Source of the DNA: Salinilacihabitans rarus
GTDB taxonomy: Archaea > Halobacteriota > Halobacteria > Halobacteriales > Natrialbaceae
Assembly (NCBI RefSeq): GCF_024296665.1
Contig: NZ_CP100762.1
Location: forward strand, 2,294,001 to 2,358,000
Reading direction: 5' to 3'
Length of the DNA: 64,000 nucleotides
Shown here piece by piece: positions 25,706 through 34,227 of the stretch (positions are counted from its first letter, which is position 1; every line of letters begins with the position of its first letter). The notes under the pieces are model-generated. The model searched no databases and had not been told where the DNA came from. It was given only the letters and a program-made list of their open reading frames with translations. The position numbers and the translations under genes are program-made.

Positions 25706-25930
25706 TCACCCCCCGGACGCGTCGTCGCCCGTCCCGTTCCCCTCGTCCACGGCGGATTCGTTTCCCTCGGCGAACTCCTCGCCCTCCTCGCGGTCCTGGC
25801 CGTCGCCGGTGCCCTCCTCTGACTCCGTCTCGTCGTCCCCGCCGGGGCCGCCACAGCCGGCCACCAGCGCGAGCGCCGCCGCGGGGGCCGTCCGCCGGAG
25901 CAGCCGTCGTCGGGTGTGCGGGTCGGTCAT
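25706..25930 (-). CDS. Small Tat lipoprotein with acidic tail
   Basis: This 74-residue protein has a twin-arginine signal (TRRRLLRRT), a hydrophobic core and a lipobox ending at C26 (LVAGC). The rest is a disordered Asp/Glu/Gly tail and no fold is visible. It resembles the front end of the neighbouring halocyanin-type lipoprotein but lacks the cupredoxin domain. It may be a remnant or a genuine small surface lipoprotein. I tried frame changes at the G6 run near its stop and found no copper domain beyond. Confidence 0.5.
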   Translation of the reverse strand: MTDPHTRRRLLRRTAPAAALALVAGCGGPGGDDETESEEGTGDGQDREEGEEFAEGNESAVDEGNGTGDDASGG

Positions 25931-25987
25931 CGGCCGTGGTTGGCCGCGGGCGCGGAAAAGCCGACGGGCGACGCTCGCGTGCACGCG

Positions 25988-27217
25988 TCAGGCGTCGCCC
26001 TCGTCGAGCGAGAAGCGGCTCCGGCGGTCGATCGACAGCCGCAGGAACGCGGGGACGGCCACCACCGCGACGGCGACTTCGAGGCCGCCGACGACGAGGA
26101 ACGCGAGGTCGTACCCCCGGGCGCCGGCGACGACCCCGCCGACGAGGAAGCCACCGAGGAAGCCGAGGCTCCCGGCGAGGTTGAAGCCGGCCATGGCGAC
26201 GCCGCGCTCGCTTTCGGCGGCGAGGTCGGTGACAAGCGCCATCGTCGCGGGGGCGACAAGCGCCCCGAGGACGCCGACGGCGGCCATCGCGAGCGCCGCG
26301 AGCGCGACCGTCGGCGCCGCGCCGACGGCGAGGATGCCGGCGCCGTAGCAGACCGAACCGGCGACGATCGGCACCGTCCGGCCGATCCGGTCCGAGAGGA
26401 CGCCCATCGGGAACTGCAACAGCGCGAACGGGGCGAAAAAACACGCCAGCAGCAACCCCGTCGTCGCCGCGTCGACGTCGAACGTCGCCTGAAAGTACAG
26501 CGTCCCGACGAGGGCGAAGAAGCCGGCGGTCATCCGGTCGACGAAGCCGAACGCGAAGGGGATCGACAGCGCCGGCCGCCGCCGGACACTCGCGAGGACC
26601 TCCCGCGCGCGCCGCCGGCCCTCGGGGGCACGGTCGGGGACCCGCGAGACGAGCGCGCCGACGAGCGCCAGCAGACAGGCGGCGGCGACCAGCGGCGCGA
26701 GCGGGTCGAACGTCGTCAACCGCCCGCCGACGGGTGCGCCGAGGGCGGCACCCAGCCCGATGGCGATGCCGGCCGCGCCCATGTTCCGGCCGTGGCCGCC
26801 CTCTAAGTCCATCAGCATCGTGATCGTCAGCGAGAACGCGCCGACGGTCATCGCCCCCTGGAGGAACCGCAGCGCGAGGACGCCCTCGAACGGGATCGAC
26901 GGGACCGACGGCGCGAGCGCGAGCGCGAGGTAGCCCGCCGCCCCCGCGAGCGCGCCGGCGACGACGAACGGCGTCCGCCGACCGGCCGCGTCGCTGGCGA
27001 TCCCCCAGACGCCGACGAAGGCGACGTAGCCGGCGAACTCGGCGACGAGAAACCACATGCTCGCCGACAGCGGGGTCGCCGCGAACGCCGAGGTCGCGGC
27101 GTCGGCGCCGAGGGCGGCGACGAGGTCGGCCACGCCGGGGTAGAGCAGCAGTTGCGAGAACAGCGCCGCGAAGACGAGCGCGGCGAGGACGAGCCGATCC
27201 CGGTCCGTCGAGTGCAC
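25988..27217 (-). CDS. Major facilitator superfamily transporter
   Basis: This 409-residue protein has 12 predicted helices in two halves (about 10-185 and 210-395). It has the MFS loop 2-3 pattern GIASDAAGRRTPFV (about 72-85) and its mirror GVLSDRIGRTVPIV (about 266-279), the conserved Asp-Arg motifs of the family. A uniporter, symporter or drug exporter is possible; the substrate is unknown. The gene lies 23 nt downstream of the GT87-type gene on the same strand and could be co-transcribed. Confidence 0.9.
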   Translation of the reverse strand: MHSTDRDRLVLAALVFAALFSQLLLYPGVADLVAALGADAATSAFAATPLSASMWFLVAEFAGYVAFVGVWGIASDAAGRRTPFVVAGALAGAAGYLALALAPSVPSIPFEGVLALRFLQGAMTVGAFSLTITMLMDLEGGHGRNMGAAGIAIGLGAALGAPVGGRLTTFDPLAPLVAAACLLALVGALVSRVPDRAPEGRRRAREVLASVRRRPALSIPFAFGFVDRMTAGFFALVGTLYFQATFDVDAATTGLLLACFFAPFALLQFPMGVLSDRIGRTVPIVAGSVCYGAGILAVGAAPTVALAALAMAAVGVLGALVAPATMALVTDLAAESERGVAMAGFNLAGSLGFLGGFLVGGVVAGARGYDLAFLVVGGLEVAVAVVAVPAFLRLSIDRRSRFSLDEGDA

Positions 27218-27240
27218 GCCGGGAGGTTCGTTCTACGGGC

Positions 27241-28554
27241 CTATGAAGCCGACCGTTCCGGCCCGCGGTCCTCCCGCGTGGCCGGTTCGCGGTCGGGGCG
27301 GCGGACCCGCCGGTAGCGGTGGACGACGCAACCGGTGAGCATGCACAGACAGCCCGCGAGCACCGGCGTCGAGAGCGCGAGCGCCGGCATCGCGACCGCG
27401 ACCAGCGGCTCGCCGACGTCGGGCAGCGCCGCGGCGAGCGACTCCAGCGATCCGCCGTTGACGACGACGTTCGCCAGCAGCGCGCCGGCGACGAGCAGCC
27501 GCCGGGCGGACCGGTCCGAGACGAGGTACAGCGTCGGCACCAGAGTGCCAAAGAGGAACACGTAGTACAGCGGGTAGGAGGGGAAGTAGACGAAGATCGC
27601 CAGCAGCGTCGCGTGGGCGCCGACGAGCCGGTCGACGGGGGTCTCGACGTCGGTGTAGACGTACGCGAGCGCGGGGAGGAGGACGACGGCGGCGAGGACG
27701 GAGAGCGGTCCCGGATCGATCGATGGGAGGAGCACCGAGAGCGGCCGGCGGACCGTGACGTACGTGGCCCCGGGGTCGAGGCCGCCGACGAACGCCTCGG
27801 AGTCGGTACGGGGCAACAGCGCGTCGAAGACGTACGTCCGGGTCGCCTCGCGGCCGAAGACGAGCGCGCCGAGGCCGAGTCCCCCGAGGCCAGTCGCGAG
27901 CGCGCCCGCGACGGCCCGGCCCGCACGCAGGCGGAGCAGCCAGACGCCGATCGCCGCCGGGAAGACCTTCAACAGCGCGGCGCCCGCGAGCGCGACGCCG
28001 GCGAGGGTCTCGCGGTCGAGTCGCCCCTCGCGGCGGGCGTCGACGGGGGCGAGCAGCGCCAGCCCGAGCGCGACCAGCAGCGCCATCCGGAGGTTGACCT
28101 GACCGTAGAACAGCGAGGGGACGGTGTGGATCGAACCGACGACGAAGCCCGCGATCAGGGCGCGGTCGACCGTCGCGAGCGGCCGGCGGCGCTCGATCCG
28201 GCGGACGATCACCGCGGCGAGCGCGAGGCCGGCGCCGACTTCGAGGGCGAGGTGGACCGCGAACCCGGTCCAGAGGCCGACGAACGCGAAAGGGAGAAAC
28301 TGGACGACCGTGATCGGCGGGTAGAGATAGAAGAAGTGCGGGAACTCCGCGGGCGCGACGGCGTAGAAGTCCGCCCCCGCGAGGGCGGCCTCGGCCGCGA
28401 CGCGGTACACCGCGAAGTTCGCGGCGAGCATGTGCGGGCGTTCGACCGAGCGGTACGCGAACATGAGGACGCCGAGGAAGACGCCGCTCGCGAGGACCGC
28501 GCGCGCTCCCGTCACCGACGGGAGGCCGTCCGGGTCGTCGTCGCGCCGGGTCAC
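27241..28554 (-). CDS. GT87-type membrane glycosyltransferase (DUF2029 family)
   Basis: This 437-residue protein, from a GTG at 28554, has about 11 helices. The segment YLYPPITVVQFLPF and the loop with H-T-V-P-S-LFYGQVNLRM match the GT87/DUF2029 family, which uses polyprenol-phosphate sugars to extend glycolipids. An Asp/Glu-lined extracellular loop near residues 45-75 would hold the catalytic site. The acceptor is unknown. A longer reading to 28653 adds a basic, unlikely N-terminus. The neighbouring MFS gene is on the same strand. Confidence 0.8.
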   Translation of the reverse strand: MTRRDDDPDGLPSVTGARAVLASGVFLGVLMFAYRSVERPHMLAANFAVYRVAAEAALAGADFYAVAPAEFPHFFYLYPPITVVQFLPFAFVGLWTGFAVHLALEVGAGLALAAVIVRRIERRRPLATVDRALIAGFVVGSIHTVPSLFYGQVNLRMALLVALGLALLAPVDARREGRLDRETLAGVALAGAALLKVFPAAIGVWLLRLRAGRAVAGALATGLGGLGLGALVFGREATRTYVFDALLPRTDSEAFVGGLDPGATYVTVRRPLSVLLPSIDPGPLSVLAAVVLLPALAYVYTDVETPVDRLVGAHATLLAIFVYFPSYPLYYVFLFGTLVPTLYLVSDRSARRLLVAGALLANVVVNGGSLESLAAALPDVGEPLVAVAMPALALSTPVLAGCLCMLTGCVVHRYRRVRRPDREPATREDRGPERSAS

Positions 28555-28682
28555 GGCCGAGGCTCGTCGTCGGATCCTATCAGCGTACCGATTTTTCCTT
28601 CGCCGGCGCCCGAACGAGGGGCAACGACGGTATTTGCCGTTACTGACGCGCATAAGTCCGTGGCGAAGTATGCGTACAGAAC

Positions 28683-30023
28683 ATGAGCGACGACCCGACC
28701 CCGCCGCCCGGCTTCGCCACCCGGAGCGTCCACGCGGGCGCCGACCCGGACCCGGCGACGGGCGCGGCCGCGCCGCCGATCCACCAGACCACCTCCTACG
28801 TCTTCGAGAGCGCCGACGTCGCGGCCGAGCGCTACGCGCTGGAGCGGGACGGCCACATCTACTCGCGGATCAGCAACCCGACGGTCGAGGCCCTAGAGGA
28901 GCGACTGGCGGCACTCGAAGGCGGGACCGGCGCGGTCGCGACCGCCAGCGGGATGGCCGCGCTCGACTCGCTGACGCTCGTGCTCGCGAAGGCGGGCGAG
29001 AACGTCGTCTGTTCGACGGACACCTACGGCGGGACGACGGCCTACTTCGCGAAGACGGCCTCGCGGCGGGAGATCGAGACGCGGTTCGTCCCGACGCTGG
29101 AGTACGACGCCTACGCGGCGGCCATCGACGAGGACACCGCGTTCGTCCACGTCGAGACGATCGGCAACCCGTCGCTCGTCACCCCGGACTTCGAGCGACT
29201 GGCCGGGATCGCCCACGAGAACGACGTCCCGCTCGTGGTCGACAACACGTTCGCGACGCCGGCGCTCTGCCGGCCGCTGGAGCACGGCGCGGACGTCGTC
29301 TGGGAGTCGACGACGAAGTGGCTCCACGGCTCCGGGGCGACCGTCGGCGGCGTCCTCGTCGACGGCGGCGACTTCCCGTGGGACGAGGCGGGCTACGAGG
29401 AGATCGCCGGACAGAACGACGCCTACCACGACGTCGACTTCTCGCGGGACTTCCCCGAGGCGCCGCTGGCCGCCGCCGCCCGCTTCCGGTCGGTCCGCAG
29501 CCTCGGCAACCAGCAGTCGCCGTTCGACGCCTGGAACACCCTGCAGGGGCTCGAGTCGCTGCCGCTGCGGATGGCGAAACACTGCGAGAACGCCGCGATC
29601 GTCGCCGACTACCTCGACGACCACCCCAACGTGGCGTGGGTCTCGTACCCGGGTCTGGAGTCCCATCCGACCCACGAGGCGGCCTCGCGGTATCTCGCCG
29701 GTGAGCCGAGCGGAGCGAGGCGATCCTCGACGGACGTTCCGTCCGTCGTAGGGTACGGCGGGATGATCGCGTTCGGCCTCGAAGGCGGCTACGAGGCCGG
29801 GAAGACCTTCTGCGAGAGCGTCGACCTCGCGTCGTTCCTCGCGAACGTCGGCGACGCGAAGACGCTCGTCATCCACCCCGCGAGCACGACCCACGGCCAG
29901 CTAACGCCCGAGGAGCAAGCGGAGGCGGGCGTCACGCCGGATCTGGTCCGGCTCTCGGTCGGCATCGAGGACCCCGCGGACCTGCTCGCGGACCTCGAGC
30001 GGGCGATCGAACGGGCGACGTAG
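28683..30023 (+). CDS. metY: O-acetylhomoserine aminocarboxypropyltransferase (sulfhydrylase), PLP enzyme
   Basis: This 446-residue Cys/Met-metabolism PLP enzyme makes homocysteine from O-acetylhomoserine and sulfide. It has the YSRISNPT substrate segment (60-67), the ATASGMAA turn, VDNTFATP (186-193) and the Schiff-base lysine K212 in STTKWLHG. The C-terminal ASTTHGQLTPEEQ block is typical of the O-acetylhomoserine sulfhydrylase branch. Residues about 340-356 are an insertion rich in Ser/Arg/Val, coded by palindromes (see findings). metX, which supplies its substrate, lies downstream but is cut off by a minus-strand island. Confidence 0.92.
   Translation: MSDDPTPPPGFATRSVHAGADPDPATGAAAPPIHQTTSYVFESADVAAERYALERDGHIYSRISNPTVEALEERLAALEGGTGAVATASGMAALDSLTLVLAKAGENVVCSTDTYGGTTAYFAKTASRREIETRFVPTLEYDAYAAAIDEDTAFVHVETIGNPSLVTPDFERLAGIAHENDVPLVVDNTFATPALCRPLEHGADVVWESTTKWLHGSGATVGGVLVDGGDFPWDEAGYEEIAGQNDAYHDVDFSRDFPEAPLAAAARFRSVRSLGNQQSPFDAWNTLQGLESLPLRMAKHCENAAIVADYLDDHPNVAWVSYPGLESHPTHEAASRYLAGEPSGARRSSTDVPSVVGYGGMIAFGLEGGYEAGKTFCESVDLASFLANVGDAKTLVIHPASTTHGQLTPEEQAEAGVTPDLVRLSVGIEDPADLLADLERAIERAT
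29700..29750 (+). repeat. Palindrome-bearing in-frame insertion within metY
   Basis: This stretch adds about 17 residues between ASRYLAG and GYGGMIAF, which normally lie almost adjacent. It contains CGACGGACG (29728-29736) paired with CGTCCGTCG (29740-29748) around TTC, preceded by GAGCCGAGCGGAGCGAG (29703-29719). Its length keeps the reading frame. Confidence 0.6.
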
Positions 30024-30271
30024 CCGGAGTCCGGACCCCGCGTCGCTCGTCGACGGGGACTGCCGGTTCCCGCCGCCCGGTCGGGACGTCACGCGACGGA
30101 GGCGGCGTACGCCGTTCCCGGAACGACCGCGAAGACGACGAGCGAGAGCGCCGTCCCGCGCGACGGGACCCCGAATCCCGTCCCGGAGCCGTCGTACCGG
30201 CTCAGCCACGGCGAACGCGTCGTCGAGGACGACGCAGCCGTGAGGTCACGTTGCTCTTCGAGACCGTCTGC
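30024..30271. other. Intergenic stretch between metY and the lipoprotein gene
   Basis: No gene is certain here. On the minus strand a frame ending at 30089 reads a hydrophobic tail (ALSLVVFAVVPGTAYAASVA before the stop), which may be the C-terminal remnant of a membrane-anchored protein; no start or upstream domain is found. No tRNA, terminator or repeat was recognised. Confidence 0.3.
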
Positions 30272-30760
30272 TTACGGTTTCGGGGGAAGCCCCTCGTTAC
30301 ACTCGCGGTACGCTGTCACCAGCCAGCCGTCCTCGTCGTCGTACACCGCCACCGCGAGTTCGGTCTCGATCTCGTTGTCGCACGGCGATTCGGTCGCGCT
30401 GTACGTCAGCGTGGTCGGAAAGGCGGAACACTCCACCTCGACCGGAAGCCCGTTCCCGCCGGGGTACGTTTCGGAAATCGTTCCGATTTCCAGGTTGCAG
30501 ATCTCCGACCTGTTACGATCGTATCCGTGGACGCGGACGTCGTGGAACGTTGCCAAATCGTCGGGGCCCTGGTGTTGTTTTTGGAGTTCGAACGTGACCG
30601 TCCAGGCGTCCTCCGTTTCTTCGACTCGGATCTCTCCGAACGAGAGTTCTCTCCACGGGCCTCGATCGGGTTGGCCGCACCCGGCGAGCAGCGATGCTAC
30701 CGCACTCCCGAACGCGCCCATCAGTTCCCGCCGTCGCAGCGATCGGATCACGGTCGTCAC
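30272..30760 (-). CDS. Tat lipoprotein, function unknown
   Basis: This 162-residue protein begins with RRRELMGAFGSAVASLLAGC, a twin-arginine-like signal with a lipobox Cys at 28. The mature part (about 35-150) is beta-rich with four further cysteines that could form disulfides. No family is recognised. It overlaps by 4 nt the end of the broken metalloprotease gene upstream on the same strand, so the two were probably one operon. Base composition is lower in G+C than metY and metX on either side. Confidence 0.65.
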   Translation of the reverse strand: MTTVIRSLRRRELMGAFGSAVASLLAGCGQPDRGPWRELSFGEIRVEETEDAWTVTFELQKQHQGPDDLATFHDVRVHGYDRNRSEICNLEIGTISETYPGGNGLPVEVECSAFPTTLTYSATESPCDNEIETELAVAVYDDEDGWLVTAYRECNEGLPPKP

Positions 30761-31544
30761 CGGTCGCGTGATGGTACGTCTTCGAAATCGATCGTACTCA
30801 GCTCTTCGAGACTAAACGCTAACCTCGGCGTCGGGCCGGTACCGAGGTCGTTCGCCGTTCCGGCTCTCATGATGCTCCATCTCGGATTGGGGCCGTTCGC
30901 GTACTCGGGCGTCTCGTCCGGTTCGAAGTTATTGCCGTTGATGTCGCCGCTGTAGACCTCCATGCCCTTCGGGACCACGCCGATTCCCGCGACCTCGATC
31001 GCCGTGTCGTCGGCCCACCCGACGCCGAGGACGTGACCGGCCTCGTGCATCGTCACCGATTGTAATCCGTGAACGTCCGACGAACTGAACCTGTCGGCGG
31101 CGATCATCGCCCCCACTCATTTTCGATCCACGTCGCTCGTTCAGTCCCCGGTGCGCCGTTGTTGAACGCGATCCGAGCGCCCCGTCGATGTCACTGCCGA
31201 GCGCATCGTCGACCGGCGTTCCCGGAGACTGCGCTTTGAGGTTCGATCCCAGTAGAGGTGCAGTGCTTCGTCGTCATCGTGGTACTCGTCTTCGATGATG
31301 CCGAGTTCCCAGCGATTCGCGTCGTCGCTCGCAATCGTCTCCAAACAGCCCGTAGAGCCGGTGTGGAGGCCCGAATCGAGCATCGACGCCGGATCGTCCC
31401 CGCGAGGGCGTTGTACTTGCAAATCGCCTCGAGTTCGTCGACGTCGCTCTCGTCGTCGACGACGATTTCCACGTCGAGGTCGTACGGTCTGAAGTTTCGC
31501 TCGGCAACCGATCGCGATGGCCGCTGGTTTCGATCGCATTGGTG
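30757..31544 (-). pseudogene. Broken zinc metalloprotease gene (metzincin-like, four frameshifts)
   Basis: The intact 3' part (GTG at 31116 to 30757) carries HEAGHVLGVGW, the zinc-binding helix of a metzincin-like peptidase, and SIMRAG as a possible Met-turn. Upstream pieces in three frames join into one sensible acidic protein when a single base is added at each of four runs: G4 at 31398-31401, A3 at 31233-31235, G4 at 31180-31183 and G5 at 31110-31114 (minus strand bases). The joined text includes VDDESDVDELEAICKYNALAG, then GCLETIASDDANRWELG, IAFNNGAPGTERATWIENEW and the HEAGH helix. I could not locate a signal peptide or true start near 31544. It is either decayed or misassembled. Confidence 0.75.
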
Positions 31545-31573
31545 TCATCACAGGCTACATATTGAAAATTCTT

Positions 31574-31594
31574 ACTGTAGTGTGTGCATACAGT
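31574..31594. promoter_or_regulatory. Dyad in the metX/metalloprotease intergenic region
   Basis: ACTGTA (31574-31579) pairs with TACAGT (31589-31594) over 9 nt in an AT-rich stretch between the broken protease gene (minus) and metX (plus). The remaining 244-nt interval (31545-31788) also holds GTTATTAGACC at 31684-31694, the likely TATA element for metX, and nothing else I recognise. Confidence 0.35.
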
Positions 31595-31788
31595 TTCGGA
31601 ACGAAAGTTCGCCTCGGGACCGCGAACGGCGTCCGCGCCCCGCGCACCGACCGAGAAGCGAGCGAATCTTGCCGTAACTGAGAGTTATTAGACCATTCAA
31701 GAATATGCACGACATACATGACACGCGACGGAGCGGCGGCCGCGTCGGGGCGAGGGCCGTGCCGCGGGATGCCGGCGAGGTGGACACC

Positions 31789-33042
31789 GTGAGCACGACG
31801 CGCGACGTCGTCGACCTCGGGGAGTTTACGTTCGAGTGCGGGGAGTCGATCCCGCGACTCGAGGTCGCCTACGAGACCTACGGCGAGTTCGACGGGAGCA
31901 ACGCCGTCCTCGTCTGTCACGCCCTCACGGGCAGCGCCCACGTCGCGCGCCGGCCGGACGCGGGCGACGGGACGGCCGGCCAGGCCCGCGCGTGGTGGGG
32001 CGACGTCGTCGGCCCCGGGAAGGCCATCGACACGACCGAGTACTACGTGGTCTGTGCGAACGTCCCCGGTTCCTGCTACGGGACGACGGGGCCCGCAAGC
32101 GAGAACCCCGAGACGGGCGAACCCTACGGCACCGACTTCCCGCCCGTGACCGTCGGCGACTGGACCCGCGCCCAGCGGCGCCTGCTGGACGAACTCGGCG
32201 TCGGGCGCCTGCGCGCGGTCGTCGGCGGGAGCGTCGGCGGGATGAACGTCTTGGACTGGCTGCGCCGGTACCCCGACGACCTCGAACGTGCGGCCGCCAT
32301 CGCGGCCGCCCCACGGCTGGACGCCCAGTGTCTCGCGCTCGACGCCGTCGCCCGGCGGGCGATCACGAGCGACCCGAACTGGAACGGCGGCCACTACTAC
32401 GGCGTCTCCGAGAGCGAAGCGAGCGGTGGCTCGTCGGAGTCCGGCGGCGGCCCCGAACCCGACGAGGGACTGGCCCGCGCGCGCCAGATCGGTCACGTCA
32501 TGTACCTCTCGAAGGCGTCGATGGGCCGGAAGTTCGGCCGGCGGGCCGCCGGCCGCGAGGCCGTCCGGGACGAACCGCCGGACCCCGCCGCCGCATTCTT
32601 CCCCTACCGCGAGGTCGAGTCGTACCTCGACTATCAGGCCGAGCGCTTCGTCGACCGGTTCGACGCGAACAGCTACCTCTACCTGACGCGGGCGATGGAC
32701 GACTTCGACCTCTCGGCCGGCTACGAGTCCGACGCCGACGCGCTCGCGGCGTTCGAGGGCGAACTCCTCGCGCTCTCCTTTACCGGCGACTGGCACTTCA
32801 CCGTCGAGCAGTCGGAAGCGCTCGCGGAGGCGGGCCGCGAGGCGGGCGCCGATGTCGCCCACCACGTCGTCGACTCCGACCACGGCCACGACGCGTTCCT
32901 CGTCGAACCCGAGAAGGTCGGACCGCCGCTGTCGGCGCTGCTCGACGCCGGGTTGGCGGGCCGGGCGATCACCGATACGGGACCGGAGGAACCCGAACGG
33001 GAGACGTTCGCGCCGGTCCACACCAGCCTCTTTGGCAACTGA
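31789..33042 (+). CDS. metX: Homoserine O-acetyltransferase
   Basis: This 417-residue alpha/beta-hydrolase-fold enzyme acetylates homoserine with acetyl-CoA, the first committed step to methionine. The nucleophile elbow is GGSVGGMN, the oxyanion region HALTGSAH, and the catalytic Asp and His lie in GDWHF and DHGHDAF. I chose the GTG at 31789 ([14 protein letters not shown]) as it matches the family N-terminus; an ATG at 31705 would add 28 residues but lies before the expected transcription start. A Ser/Glu/Gly-rich loop, [17 protein letters not shown], is an insertion coded at about 32407-32457. Its product feeds MetY. Confidence 0.92.
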   Translation: MSTTRDVVDLGEFTFECGESIPRLEVAYETYGEFDGSNAVLVCHALTGSAHVARRPDAGDGTAGQARAWWGDVVGPGKAIDTTEYYVVCANVPGSCYGTTGPASENPETGEPYGTDFPPVTVGDWTRAQRRLLDELGVGRLRAVVGGSVGGMNVLDWLRRYPDDLERAAAIAAAPRLDAQCLALDAVARRAITSDPNWNGGHYYGVSESEASGGSSESGGGPEPDEGLARARQIGHVMYLSKASMGRKFGRRAAGREAVRDEPPDPAAAFFPYREVESYLDYQAERFVDRFDANSYLYLTRAMDDFDLSAGYESDADALAAFEGELLALSFTGDWHFTVEQSEALAEAGREAGADVAHHVVDSDHGHDAFLVEPEKVGPPLSALLDAGLAGRAITDTGPEEPERETFAPVHTSLFGN

Positions 33043-33134
33043 CGCGACCGCCGACGCGGGCCGGCCGAGGAGATCCTTACTATCCATCTAACAACTCCCG
33101 GAATTTATAATACATGAGTGTTTGATGTACGAGC

Positions 33135-34196
33135 ATGGAAAATGCAATTAGAGTCGACGACGACGAGCGGGTGACGGTCGACTCGAACGACGACGACGAG
33201 GAGGCCCCGGCCGAGGAGACGGATCGGTCGGTCGTCCTGCGGGTTCGCGAGTCCGCGTCGAGCACGCTGGACGACGTTTCGGAGCGAGTCCCGGATCGAA
33301 CGACCGCGACGCGGGTCCGGGAGTCCACGCGGCGCCGCCTCGACGGCGTCTCCGGGAAGGTACCGGGCCGGGCGACGGCTGCGCGGTTCCGGGAGGCGGC
33401 GTCGGGCGCGCTCGGTACCGTCTCCGGCGGGCTACCGGACCGAACGACGGCCGCGCGGGTCCGCGAATCCGCGCGGGCCCGCCTCGACGGCGTCGCCGCC
33501 GGCACGTCGGCCCGCGCGGAAGCGACGGGGGAGCGGGGCCGGGCGTCGGCGGCGCGATGGCGGGAGGCCGCGGCGCGGTATCGGACGGCCGCGGCGCGTC
33601 GCGTCGGCGCCCTGCCGCTCGCAGAGGGGTTCGTCTTCGGCGCCGGGGCGTTCCTGTTCGGCTACGTCCTGACGGTCGTGGCGACGGCGAGCGCCCGCGC
33701 GGGCGCCGCCGGGGCGAGCGAGGCGCCGGCCGTCCCGACGCACGCGGCGTGGTCGTACCTGGCCGCGCTCGGCGTCGGCCTCGAACGCGGGGGCGAGACG
33801 GTGTCCGTCGCCGAGGCGGCGGGCACGACGACGGGGGTCGTTCCGGCGATAGGCCTCGTGGCGGTCGGCGTCGCCGCCGCCGCGGGCTACCTGCTCGCCG
33901 AGTACGCCGGCGCCGACGACGCGGCGAGCGCGGTCGAGGCGTCCGCGCTGGTCGCCGCCGGCTACGTCGCGTTCGCGCCGGGTCTGGCGCTGCTCGCGAC
34001 GCGGATGCCCGGAGGCGCGACGGTCGTGCCCGCCGTCGTCGACGCGGTGGTCTACGCGGGCGTCCTCGTCCCGGCGGCGTTCGGCGTCGTCGGCGGCCTC
34101 GCCGCCGCGTGGCCCGACCCGGCCGACCGGGTCGTCGACCTGACCCACCGGATCGTCGGCCGGACCCGCCGAGCCGTCGCGCGGGTGACCGACTGA
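33135..34196 (+). CDS. Membrane protein with four 24-residue amphipathic repeats
   Basis: This 353-residue protein begins with an acidic N-terminus (1-35), then four tandem 24-residue repeats (36-59, 60-83, 84-107 and 108-131) of the form RVRES-x-x-x-LDGV-x-x-x-PDRTTA, giving a basic amphipathic helix. A further basic helix (about 138-160) leads to five or six membrane segments (about 163-350), whose start LAEGFVFGAGAFLFGYV resembles a haloarchaeal membrane-domain family. A TATA element AATTTATAATAC lies about 25-35 nt before the ATG. The repeats may associate with DNA, RNA or the membrane surface; function is unknown. Confidence 0.7.
   Translation: MENAIRVDDDERVTVDSNDDDEEAPAEETDRSVVLRVRESASSTLDDVSERVPDRTTATRVRESTRRRLDGVSGKVPGRATAARFREAASGALGTVSGGLPDRTTAARVRESARARLDGVAAGTSARAEATGERGRASAARWREAAARYRTAAARRVGALPLAEGFVFGAGAFLFGYVLTVVATASARAGAAGASEAPAVPTHAAWSYLAALGVGLERGGETVSVAEAAGTTTGVVPAIGLVAVGVAAAAGYLLAEYAGADDAASAVEASALVAAGYVAFAPGLALLATRMPGGATVVPAVVDAVVYAGVLVPAAFGVVGGLAAAWPDPADRVVDLTHRIVGRTRRAVARVTD
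33240..33527 (+). repeat. 72-bp in-frame tandem repeat, four copies
   Basis: The repeat codes for four 24-residue units in the membrane protein above. Copies are diverged at the DNA level but keep exact length, with no spacers. The pattern is a coding repeat, not CRISPR. Confidence 0.8.
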
Positions 34197-34227
34197 CGCT
34201 CGCGGCCGCCGCGGCCGGACTCCGGCG

